A stretch of DNA of 64,000 bases from positions 1 through 64,000 of the forward strand of contig JARUXA010000013.1 of assembly GCA_030433805.1 (NCBI GenBank), in the 5' to 3' direction. Below the pieces are notes generated by a model that was not told the DNA's origin, ran no database searches, and saw only the letters and a list, made by a program, of their open reading frames with translations. The position numbers were made by a program, and so were the translations under genes. The DNA comes from Sphingomonas sp. PsM26 (GTDB lineage Bacteria; Pseudomonadota; Alphaproteobacteria; Sphingomonadales; Sphingomonadaceae). Below, piece after piece: positions 18,176-25,919 of this stretch; within the stretch, counting starts at the first letter, position 1, and every line of letters starts with the position of its first letter.

Positions 18176-18982
18176 TTATCGCAGGATGGGATAGCCCGCT
18201 TCGACCGCCGCACATTCAAGCGCGCGAACGCGGGCGTAGGGTTCCGGTCCGCTGGGGATGACATCCGCCAGAAACACTTTCGCCCGTGCCTCGACCAGCG
18301 CGGGGTCGGCGATGACGTCGGCGAGCGACTCCCGCAGCGCGACGATCGTTTCCTCGGGCGTCGAACGGGCCGTCACGAACGGCAGCGCGGGAGTGTCGGC
18401 GGTCACGCCGATGACGCGCAATCCTGAAACCGCATCGGGATCGAAGCGACGCAGCGCCGCGAAGCTGACGGCGTCGATCGCGGCAATATCGGCAGCGCCT
18501 GCGCCAACGGCTTCGACGCTTGCGCGATGCGAGCCAGTTTCGACGACATCGCCGAAGAACCGTCCGTCTTGCGCGAGGGGTGCGACCGTCGCCCTGAACA
18601 GATTGTACCCGGTATTGGAGTTGCGCGCATTGATGGCGGCGCGGCGGTTGCGGAACGTCGCGAGCGGACCGTCGTCGGCCCGCCGTGCGACGAGATAGGA
18701 GACGTGCCGGCCGTGTGCGCAATCGGGTGCGTCATAGGCCGGGATCCCGATGACGTGCAGCGCAAGCGCGGCGTCCGTCACGAGCGGATAGCCGCACGTC
18801 TGGCCGAACAGCAGCTTCGGGTCCCGCCAGATCGCCTCCACCGTTCGCGTTCGGTCGAGCCGGTCGGGCGCGTCGATCCCGCGCGCGCGGAGCCGTGTCG
18901 CCAGAGCCGTCCAGAGCTGGTCATTGGCCGCGTGCTGCGCCGGGTGATCGTACATGCCGAGCGAAGCCACGGCGCCGCTCAT
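18176..18982 (-). CDS. PhnD-like substrate-binding protein without signal peptide
   Basis: A 268-residue periplasmic-binding-protein fold of the phosphate/phosphonate PhnD type: FGQTCGYPLVT, ARNSNTGYNLFRA and AAIDAVSF blocks line the ligand cleft. Unlike true transporter subunits, it lacks a signal peptide, and no ABC permease or ATPase gene lies nearby. Its ATG overlaps the desaturase stop (ATGA), so the two are co-translated. This suggests a cytoplasmic ligand sensor or enzyme accessory linked to lipid modification, but that is inference. The 182-base gap downstream leads to the TBDR gene. Confidence 0.78.
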   Translation of the reverse strand: MSGAVASLGMYDHPAQHAANDQLWTALATRLRARGIDAPDRLDRTRTVEAIWRDPKLLFGQTCGYPLVTDAALALHVIGIPAYDAPDCAHGRHVSYLVARRADDGPLATFRNRRAAINARNSNTGYNLFRATVAPLAQDGRFFGDVVETGSHRASVEAVGAGAADIAAIDAVSFAALRRFDPDAVSGLRVIGVTADTPALPFVTARSTPEETIVALRESLADVIADPALVEARAKVFLADVIPSGPEPYARVRALECAAVEAGYPILR

Positions 18983-19860
18983 GACGGCTCGCCCGGATAG
19001 TCGGGGTGGGTGAGGACATCGTGGTGCCGGATCGCGAACTGGCGCAGGATCGCACCATATCCGCGATACGTCGTGCGATGATCGGGGGCGAGCCTGGCGC
19101 GGTGTGCCGCATGATAGGCGGGCAGCCGATACCAGGCGAGATCCGGCCGGTCATGATGCGCGGCGTGGAGGTTGTTGTTGAGATACAGCAGCCCCAGCAC
19201 GCCCCCGCGCTCGACAGTCGCAGCCCGGCCGGGTGCTTGGAGATCGGCCCGATGTTCCACAAAGGATCGCAGCAAGGTCAACGCCATGCCGGGATATACG
19301 AACATCACGACGTAGCATCCAAGCCCGAATTGCGTCCAGTGCAGCCAGCCAAGCACGATGGCGACTGCCGCCAGATGCGGCAGCCAGTCCCGCGCCACCG
19401 CCAGGGGTTTGTCGCGCAGACGGCGGATCTCGTCCACGCCGAGCGACAGGATCGCGATCGGTGGTCCCAGCAGCAGGCGACCGAGCAGCGGCGCCTGCAC
19501 CCGCGCCAGCCAGAGCGAAACGCCGGACCGGCTTGCGACATAGCGTGATTCAGGATCGTGCCGCGGGTCGGTGATCGATGGACTGCGATGATGCGCGGCA
19601 TGGCTGCGGCTGTAGAGTGCGTAGGGCAACCACAAGGCGAGCGGCGGAAAACCGATCGCTGCATTGATCCGCAGAGAGCGCGTCGGGTGCCCATGGATCG
19701 TCTCATGCTGGAGCGAGCCATGCCAGGCGATCAGCCAGCCGCCCGTCAGCACAAGCAGCGGATCAGGGATGACGGCGTGGAAATACGTCGCCGCAAGCCA
19801 CCCGGCGTAGATGGTCAGCGTGACGAGCAGCGTCGGCCATTCGATCGCGCGTTTAGTCAT
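18979..19860 (-). CDS. Membrane fatty acid desaturase
   Basis: An integral membrane di-iron enzyme of 293 residues. The three histidine boxes are HETIHGH (52-58), HAAHH (87-91) and HAAHH (232-236, preceded by NNNL), with hydrophobic helices between them. It probably introduces a double bond into, or hydroxylates, an acyl or related lipid chain. I chose the ATG at 19860 because GGAGG lies 7 bases before it; starts at 19920 and 19932 would add a proline-rich tail but have weak ribosome sites. It is translationally coupled to the PhnD-like gene. Confidence 0.87.
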   Translation of the reverse strand: MTKRAIEWPTLLVTLTIYAGWLAATYFHAVIPDPLLVLTGGWLIAWHGSLQHETIHGHPTRSLRINAAIGFPPLALWLPYALYSRSHAAHHRSPSITDPRHDPESRYVASRSGVSLWLARVQAPLLGRLLLGPPIAILSLGVDEIRRLRDKPLAVARDWLPHLAAVAIVLGWLHWTQFGLGCYVVMFVYPGMALTLLRSFVEHRADLQAPGRAATVERGGVLGLLYLNNNLHAAHHDRPDLAWYRLPAYHAAHRARLAPDHRTTYRGYGAILRQFAIRHHDVLTHPDYPGEPS

Positions 19861-20144
19861 GACCGGGCCTCCGACAGGCGGCGGCGAGAAAGGCAGGGGT
19901 GCGACATCGGCTTTCTCCATCAGGAGCAGCATTGTCCACCAATGTGATATGAATTGAAGCTTGCTTCTTCTATCGATCGGCTAAGCTCAGCTATTTGTGG
20001 GATTTGCTGCTACCAAGGCGGTTGCCTCCGATCGGGCAGTTGACAACACGACCGGCGGATTGCTCAATATGGCGATGGGGCCAGCGATCTCCCCATGAGG
20101 CGACAGCCGAAGCATCGCGTCCCTGCTGCACCGGAGGACGCTTC
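19861..20144. promoter_or_regulatory. Divergent promoter region, desaturase versus chrBA
   Basis: The 284 bases between the desaturase and chrB-like starts contain no gene. An inverted repeat GAAGC-tt-GCTTC lies at 19956-19967 within the most AT-rich part and could be an operator for either side. GGAGGA at 20133-20138 is the ribosome site of the chrB-like gene. Confidence 0.45.
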
Positions 20145-20993
20145 ATGCCCGCGATTAATTCAATTGCCCCCGAAAAATTGGCTCGCCTGATCGGGCTGCC
20201 GCATGGCCCCGCGATCGTCGACGTCCGTACCGATCAGGAATTCGCGAGCGACCCGCGCCTGGTGCCGGGGTCCGTGCGTCGGGACCACACCCACATCGCC
20301 GCCTGGTCGGGCGGGCTGGCCGGTCGGTCTGCGGTGATCGTCGACGCGCCGGGTGGCGCAGCCGGCGAGGGGGTCGCCGCATGGTTGCGGCACGAGCGCG
20401 TCTCGGCGGAGATACTGCACGGCGGTACGCTCGGCTGGGCCGCTGCGGGGCTGCCGATGGTGCCCGAAACGGTCCTTCCGCCGCGCGACGCGCAGGGGCG
20501 GACGCTATGGGTCACGCGCGCGCGGCCCAAGGTCGATCGCATCGCCTGTCCTTGGCTGATCCGCCGCTTCGTCGATCCGGATGCGGTGTTCCTGTTTGTC
20601 AGCCCGGTCGAGGTGATGCGCGTGGCCGAGCGGTTCGGCGCGGCTGCGTTCGATGTTGCGGGGGAGGGCGTGGTGTGGAGCCATGACGGGCCGCTGTGTA
20701 CATTCGACGCGATGGTGGCGCGGTTCGGGCTCGCCGCTGTCCCGGGTCTCGCGCAGCTCGCTGTGATCGTGCGTGGCGCGGATACCGCGCGGCCCGACCT
20801 TGCCCCCGAGGCGGCGGGGCTGGTCGCGCTCTCGCTTGGCCTGTCGCGGATGTTTGCGAACGATCTCGCGCAACTCGATGCCGGAATGCTGCTCTACGAT
20901 GCGCTGTATCGCTGGTGCCGCGATGCGACCGGCGAAACGCACGACTGGGTGTCCCACACCCCGAAGGCGGCGCGTCCGAAGGTGTCGGCATGA
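20145..20993 (+). CDS. ChrB-like chromate resistance protein with N-terminal rhodanese-like domain
   Basis: A 282-residue cytosolic protein in two parts. Residues about 20-106 form a rhodanese-like fold (AIVDVRTDQEF, GGTLGWAAAGLP) whose active loop reads DAPGG at 67-71 with no cysteine, so it cannot be a sulfurtransferase. Residues 118-275 match the ChrB domain (WVTRARPKVDRIACPWLIRRF). ChrB proteins are linked to chromate resistance as sensors or accessory factors. A GGAGGA ribosome site fixes the ATG. The stop overlaps the chrA start (ATGA), so the two form an operon. Confidence 0.87.
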   Translation: MPAINSIAPEKLARLIGLPHGPAIVDVRTDQEFASDPRLVPGSVRRDHTHIAAWSGGLAGRSAVIVDAPGGAAGEGVAAWLRHERVSAEILHGGTLGWAAAGLPMVPETVLPPRDAQGRTLWVTRARPKVDRIACPWLIRRFVDPDAVFLFVSPVEVMRVAERFGAAAFDVAGEGVVWSHDGPLCTFDAMVARFGLAAVPGLAQLAVIVRGADTARPDLAPEAAGLVALSLGLSRMFANDLAQLDAGMLLYDALYRWCRDATGETHDWVSHTPKAARPKVSA

Positions 20994-22396
20994 GCGCGAT
21001 CACCGGCGACACAGTCGCACCGGCCGCGCGGCCCGCGCCGGTGACGCTTCGGCAAGCCTTCTGGGTGTGGCTGCGGATCGCTGCGCTGTCGTTCGGGGGC
21101 CCCGCCGGGCAGATCGCGGTGATGCACCGCATCCTGGTCGAGGAGAAACGCTGGATCGGCGAGCATCGTTTTCTCCACGCGCTCAATTACTGCATGCTGC
21201 TGCCGGGGCCGGAGGCGCAGCAACTGGCCACCTATATCGGCTGGCTGCTGCACCGGACCCGCGGCGGGATCGTCGCGGGAACGCTGTTCGTGCTGCCGGG
21301 GGCGGTATCGATCATGGCGCTGAGCTGGATCTACGTACTGTACGGGCAGGTCGGTTTGGTCGCGGGGCTGTTCTTCGGGCTGAAATGCGCGGTGCTCGCG
21401 GTCGTGCTACAAGCGGTGGTGCGGATCGGGAGCCGTGCGCTGCGGAACGGCGTAATGCGTGGCCTGGCGGCGGCGGCGTTCGGGCTGATCTTCTTTCTCG
21501 GCGTGCCGTTCCCGCTGATCGTGCTAGGCGCGGGGCTGGTCGGCTATTTCGGCGGGCGCGCTGATATGCCCGCCTTCCGGATCGGCGGGGGCCATGCGTC
21601 CGACAAGGGCACGGTCGTCGCGGATGCCGACACGCTGCTCGGCGAAAGTCTGCCCGCGCACGCCAGCCCCACGATCCGCCAGTCGATGCAGCAGGCCCCG
21701 GTGTGGCTCGTGCTGTGGCTGGCACCGGTCGCGGCGTTGCTGGTGCTGCTGGGGCAAGGCAACGTCTTCACCCAGATCGCGACTTTCTTCTCGACCATGG
21801 CGGTCGTCACCTTCGGCGGTGCCTATGCGGTGCTTGCGTATGTCGCGCAGCAGGCGGTCGAGCACTATCACTGGCTCACCGCGCGCGAGATGCTCGACGG
21901 ACTGGGCATGGCGGAAACGACGCCGGGGCCGCTGATCATGGTGCTCCAGTTCGTCGGGTTTCTCGGCGCGTATCGTCACCCCGGGATGCTGTCGCCGCTG
22001 CTGGCGGGGACGCTCGGCGGGCTGCTGGCGACCTGGGTGACGTTCGTGCCGTGCTTCCTGTGGATCTTCCTCGGCGCGCCGTTCATCGAGCGGATACGCG
22101 GCAACGTGGCGTTGTCGGGCGCGCTGTCGGCGATCACCGCTGCGGTGGTCGGCGTGGTGCTCAACCTGGCGGTGTGGTTCGCGATCCACACGTTGTTCCG
22201 CAGCGTCCAGCCTTTTGTGGTTGGACCGGTGCGGCTCGACCTGCCCGTGGTGGCGAGCCTCGATCCCTGGGCGCTCGGGATCGCGCTCGCCGCGATCGTT
22301 GCGATGTTCCGGCTGAAGTTCGGCATTTTTGCGACGCTCGGCGTGGCGTCGGTCGCGGGGATCGTGCTTCAAACGACCGGTGTCCTCACCGGGTAA
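20990..22396 (+). CDS. chrA: Chromate efflux transporter ChrA
   Basis: An inner-membrane transporter of the CHR family, 468 residues, long two-domain form. The two halves repeat the same motif: LSFGGPAGQIAVM with LLPGPEAQQLATYIG in the first, VTFGGAYAVLAYV with TTPGPLIMVLQFVG in the second. About ten to twelve hydrophobic helices are visible, with a hydrophilic loop around residue 210. It exports chromate, lowering internal Cr(VI). Its start overlaps the chrB-like stop. It converges on a TBDR gene across a 67-base gap with a hairpin. Confidence 0.93.
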   Translation: MSAITGDTVAPAARPAPVTLRQAFWVWLRIAALSFGGPAGQIAVMHRILVEEKRWIGEHRFLHALNYCMLLPGPEAQQLATYIGWLLHRTRGGIVAGTLFVLPGAVSIMALSWIYVLYGQVGLVAGLFFGLKCAVLAVVLQAVVRIGSRALRNGVMRGLAAAAFGLIFFLGVPFPLIVLGAGLVGYFGGRADMPAFRIGGGHASDKGTVVADADTLLGESLPAHASPTIRQSMQQAPVWLVLWLAPVAALLVLLGQGNVFTQIATFFSTMAVVTFGGAYAVLAYVAQQAVEHYHWLTAREMLDGLGMAETTPGPLIMVLQFVGFLGAYRHPGMLSPLLAGTLGGLLATWVTFVPCFLWIFLGAPFIERIRGNVALSGALSAITAAVVGVVLNLAVWFAIHTLFRSVQPFVVGPVRLDLPVVASLDPWALGIALAAIVAMFRLKFGIFATLGVASVAGIVLQTTGVLTG

Positions 22397-22407
22397 ACGC
22401 CGCGGGG

Positions 22408-22456
22408 CAGGGGCAGCGCGCCGGAGCGGATCTCCGCAGCCGCCTTTCAGCCCCTG
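22408..22456. terminator. Hairpin between convergent chrA and TBDR genes
   Basis: CAGGGGC (22408-22414) pairs with GCCCCTG (22450-22456), and within the loop CGGAG pairs with CTCCG (22422-22436). No T-run follows. Its place between two stop codons fits a bidirectional terminator. Confidence 0.45.
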
Positions 22457-22463
22457 AGCCCTC

Positions 22464-24881
22464 CTAGAACCGCACCGACGTCTCGACGCCGAACTCCTGC
22501 GGTCGCCCCGGCGTGACGCGGTCGATCCCGAACCCGCCGAAATAGCCGGTCCGCGCCAGTTGCGTCACCGTGTCGAACACGTTGGTGCCATACACCCCGA
22601 TCCGCCACGGCCCGCCCGCGCGCGGTACATAATCGACCCGGAACCCGGCCAGTGCATAGGCTGGCAGCCGGCAGACATAGTCCGCGCCATCCTGACAGGC
22701 CGGCTTCTCGCCCACTCCGCGGACGTCGATGCTCGGCGTCACCGTGCCGCCGCGGATCTGAAAATCATAGGCGACCGCCGCGCTGTAGGTGTATTTCGGG
22801 GCCGAATTGACCGGCGTGTCCAGCGTCAGCGTCACGGCGTTCGGCCGGATGCTGTCATAGGCTTGCGTCAGGTACGAGACGTTCCCGCGGACGGTCAGGT
22901 GCCGCACCGGACGCAACACGAACTCGCCCTCGAACCCCGCTTCATGCGCGGAGGCCGCACTTTGCACCTGCCGCGTCGAGACGTTGCCGACCAGCACGTT
23001 CACGCCCGCCTGGATGTCGGTGTACTTCTGATAGAAGCCCGACAGGTTGATGACCGCGCGCCGGTCGAGCAGGTCAAGCTTGATACCCCCTTCATACGAC
23101 CAGAGCTTTTCGGGATCGTAGGAGGACGGGAAGCGTCCATCGGCCGAGGGACTGCCCAATTGCTGGTTGAAGCCGCCGGAATTATAACCGTGCGCGGCGG
23201 TCAGATAGGTGAAGACCGTGTCGGACCAGCGATAGCCGAGCTGGACTTTTGGGTCGAAGCCGTCCCAATCGTTGGTGTCGCGCGCGGTGAACGGGGCGCC
23301 GCCGCAATTGGCGATGCCACCCAGGAAATCGCCGTTGAAATAGCCGCACTGGGTCGGCACGCCATTGGACAGGAAGGTGTTCTCCCGCCCGGCGAAGAAG
23401 ACATAGCTCGACCCGGTCTTGCGGTCATAGGTGTAGCGTCCGCCGAGCGTGAGTTCGAGCCGCGGCGTGATCTTGTACGATGCCTGGGCGAAGGCGGCGT
23501 AGCTGCGATAGTTCAGCGACGCGTCGTAGACATAGCCGAGCGGGTCGATCCAGTCGGGGCCGGTGTCCTGCAGGAAGTCGGTCTTCTGCTGGAAGTAGAA
23601 GGCCCCCACCAGGAACGTCAGGCGATCGTCGAGCACGGTGCCGCCGATCGTCAGCTCCTGCGTAAACTGCGTGCTGCGGGTGTCGTCATATTCCGCATAG
23701 ATGTCGTTGGGGGCATTGTTGACCGGCGTGTAGAAGCTTGCTTGCGAACGACGGTAGGCGGTCACCGAATGCAACGTCAGGCCACCGCCGAGATCATAGC
23801 CGATCCGCGCGTTGAGCGTCGTCGCGTCGGTGTCGTTGAACGGGCCGCGGCCGCCGTAACGCGATACGCCGCCAGCATCGCCGCCGCGTGCGATGTCGGT
23901 CACCGCCGCGCTGGTGGGCGCAAGCAGCGTCGCACCGCCGTAGACCGCATAGGGCTTCCCCAGAACGGGATAGGCCGAACAATAAGGCGTGGTGTGGAGC
24001 GCATCGTAATTCTGGATATAGCCGGCGGTGGAAAGGCAGCCGACCGGAATGGTCGCGCCGCCATCGGTCTTTGACCGGTTGTACTCGCCGAGCAGGTCGA
24101 TCGTGAGCGGGCCGCCCCTGTCGACGCGCAGTTGGAGGCGTCCGGACTGGTTGTTGACGTTGCCGCTGCGACCATCGTCCAGTTCGTGCGTGATATAGCC
24201 GCGGACGCTTTGCGTCCGGAAGCTCGCGCGCGCGGAGATGCCGTCGGTCAGCGGTACGTTGAGCGCACCCTCGGTATCGATCCGCCGCAGGCTGCCCGCG
24301 CGGACCTGTGCATAACCCTCGAACTTGTCGGTCGGACGCTGCGTCGTCAGCAGCACCGCGCCCGCGGTCGTGTTCTTGCCAAACAGCGTCCCCTGCGGTC
24401 CCTTCAGCACCTGCAGCGAGGCGATGTCGTAGAAATAGAGATCATTGCCTTCCTGCCGGCTGACGTACATCTCATCGACGTAGAAACCCGCCTTGGTGTC
24501 GGAATTGACCTGGTTGAAGGTCTGCCCGATCCCGCGGATCGTGAAACTCGTGCCGCCCGATAGCAGCGGCACCAGTTCGAGGTTGGACACCGCGCCCCGC
24601 AGATCCTGGAACGTGCGGATGTTCTGCTGCACGAGGTTGTCGCGAGACAGGACGGTCGCTGAAACGGGCGTGGTCTGGAGCCGTTCTTCACGGCGGCGGG
24701 CGGTGACGACGATGTCGCCCACCGCGTCGCCAACCGTGTCGCCCACTGCATCGCTGGCAGCGGCCCCTGGTGCGGTCGGTGGCACCGCGCTCGATTGCGC
24801 CAGCGCAGGTGCCGCAACCATGCCCGCGATCAACGCGAGCATCGACAGGGCGCGCCTGCCCGAAATTGGAATTCCTGCCAT
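22464..24881 (-). CDS. TonB-dependent outer-membrane receptor (2)
   Basis: An outer-membrane receptor of 805 residues: signal peptide ending ALAQ, a GDIVVTARRREE TonB-box-like segment, plug motifs (FTIRGIGQ, LQVLKGPQGTLFGKNTTAGA) and a beta-barrel ending VETSVRF. The linker before the plug holds a short DAVGD/TVGD repeat. It resembles the iron-siderophore class, ligand unknown. It is divergent from the 3-keto-glycoside operon across a 285-base region rich in inverted repeats, so co-regulation and a glycoside ligand are possible. Confidence 0.92.
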   Translation of the reverse strand: MAGIPISGRRALSMLALIAGMVAAPALAQSSAVPPTAPGAAASDAVGDTVGDAVGDIVVTARRREERLQTTPVSATVLSRDNLVQQNIRTFQDLRGAVSNLELVPLLSGGTSFTIRGIGQTFNQVNSDTKAGFYVDEMYVSRQEGNDLYFYDIASLQVLKGPQGTLFGKNTTAGAVLLTTQRPTDKFEGYAQVRAGSLRRIDTEGALNVPLTDGISARASFRTQSVRGYITHELDDGRSGNVNNQSGRLQLRVDRGGPLTIDLLGEYNRSKTDGGATIPVGCLSTAGYIQNYDALHTTPYCSAYPVLGKPYAVYGGATLLAPTSAAVTDIARGGDAGGVSRYGGRGPFNDTDATTLNARIGYDLGGGLTLHSVTAYRRSQASFYTPVNNAPNDIYAEYDDTRSTQFTQELTIGGTVLDDRLTFLVGAFYFQQKTDFLQDTGPDWIDPLGYVYDASLNYRSYAAFAQASYKITPRLELTLGGRYTYDRKTGSSYVFFAGRENTFLSNGVPTQCGYFNGDFLGGIANCGGAPFTARDTNDWDGFDPKVQLGYRWSDTVFTYLTAAHGYNSGGFNQQLGSPSADGRFPSSYDPEKLWSYEGGIKLDLLDRRAVINLSGFYQKYTDIQAGVNVLVGNVSTRQVQSAASAHEAGFEGEFVLRPVRHLTVRGNVSYLTQAYDSIRPNAVTLTLDTPVNSAPKYTYSAAVAYDFQIRGGTVTPSIDVRGVGEKPACQDGADYVCRLPAYALAGFRVDYVPRAGGPWRIGVYGTNVFDTVTQLARTGYFGGFGIDRVTPGRPQEFGVETSVRF

Positions 24882-24973
24882 GATAACCCCCGTTTGCGAG
24901 CCTTTACTCGACGCTTGCCCTGTACCGATACCCTATGGCGATGATCGGGATTGTGGACAGAGCTTTTATTGGC

Positions 24974-25145
24974 CGCGGCATGATTCGTCTTTGGCATGCC
25001 GCGTGGCGGGGTTCCGCAAAGTGTTCGCAACGCGCGCAACAACGCCTCAGTCTTCGGTCTGCGATAGGCCCCTTCACGGACGCCTGTTTCTGTTGAATGA
25101 TGGGTACAGGCGAAGATGAACCGAGATCGCTCCTCTTCGAAGAGG
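24974..25145. promoter_or_regulatory. Cluster of three inverted repeats in divergent promoter region
   Basis: Three inverted repeats lie between the TBDR (24881) and DUF1080 (25167) starts. The first has 9-base arms CGCGGCATG/CATGCCGCG (24974-24982, 24995-25003). The second has 7-base arms CGCCTGT/ACAGGCG (25081-25087, 25106-25112). The third is a 14-base perfect palindrome CCTCTTCGAAGAGG (25132-25145), 21 bases before the ATG. They may be operators or mRNA leader hairpins. The rest of 24882-25166 shows nothing else. Confidence 0.5.
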
Positions 25146-25166
25146 GGCGCCGACTGGAGAGACCTG

Positions 25167-25919
25167 ATGGTTACGATGACAAAGGCGATCCTCTGCCTGG
25201 CCGTAGTGTCGATGGCACCGACGATTGCGCTTGCGCGAGAGGCGGCACCCAACACGATGACTGCGCGGGAACGGGCGGCGGGGTGGCAATTGTTGTTCAA
25301 CGGCCGCGATCTCGACGGCTGGCGGTCGTTCGATGGCGGCGCACCGTCGCCGTCCTGGGTCGTCCGTGACGGCACGCTGGAACTTACCGCGACCAGCGGG
25401 CGGATGAGCGGCGGCGATTTGGTGACTACCGGCAGTTACGGCGCGTTCGAACTCACGCTTGACTGGAAAGTCGCGCGTGGCGGCAATAGTGGCGTTCTCT
25501 ATCTCGCGCGCAACGTGCCGCAGACCCGGCAAATCTATGAGACCGGGCTGGAGATGCAGATCCTCGACGACGCCGGGCATCCCGATGGCAAGATCCCCTC
25601 GCACCATGCAGGCGCACTCTACGATCTGACGGTGCCGCCAGCAGGGGTGGCGCGGCCCGCCGGAAGCTGGAACCACGCGCGGTTGCTCGTCGAGCATGGT
25701 CGGATCCGGCAATGGCTCAACGGCAAACCGACCGCCGATGTGTCCTACGGCGACGATGCCTGGCGCAGCCGCGTTGCGGCGTCGAAGTTCGCCAAGATGC
25801 CGTTCTTCGGAACGTTTCCCAGCGGCTTGATCGCGCTGCAGGATCACGGCGAGCCGGTGGCGTTCCGCAACGTCAAGCTGCGGGTGATCGGGGCAAGTGC
25901 GGTGGAAGCGCGGAAGTGA
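25167..25919 (+). CDS. DUF1080 3-keto-glycoside hydrolase-like secreted protein
   Basis: A 250-residue protein with a signal peptide (about 1-24) and a DUF1080 jelly-roll domain: LLFNGRDLDGW near the start, GNSGVLYLAR, YETGLEMQILDD and GLIALQDHGEPVAFRNVKL. DUF1080 members are known as 3-keto-disaccharide or 3-keto-glycoside hydrolases. The ATG at 25167 follows GGAGAG; an upstream in-frame ATG at 25116 would overlap the 25132 palindrome and put a charged tail before the signal. The stop overlaps the GMC gene (GTGA). It should act in the periplasm on 3-keto-glycosides made by the next two gene products. Confidence 0.87.
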   Translation: MVTMTKAILCLAVVSMAPTIALAREAAPNTMTARERAAGWQLLFNGRDLDGWRSFDGGAPSPSWVVRDGTLELTATSGRMSGGDLVTTGSYGAFELTLDWKVARGGNSGVLYLARNVPQTRQIYETGLEMQILDDAGHPDGKIPSHHAGALYDLTVPPAGVARPAGSWNHARLLVEHGRIRQWLNGKPTADVSYGDDAWRSRVAASKFAKMPFFGTFPSGLIALQDHGEPVAFRNVKLRVIGASAVEARK

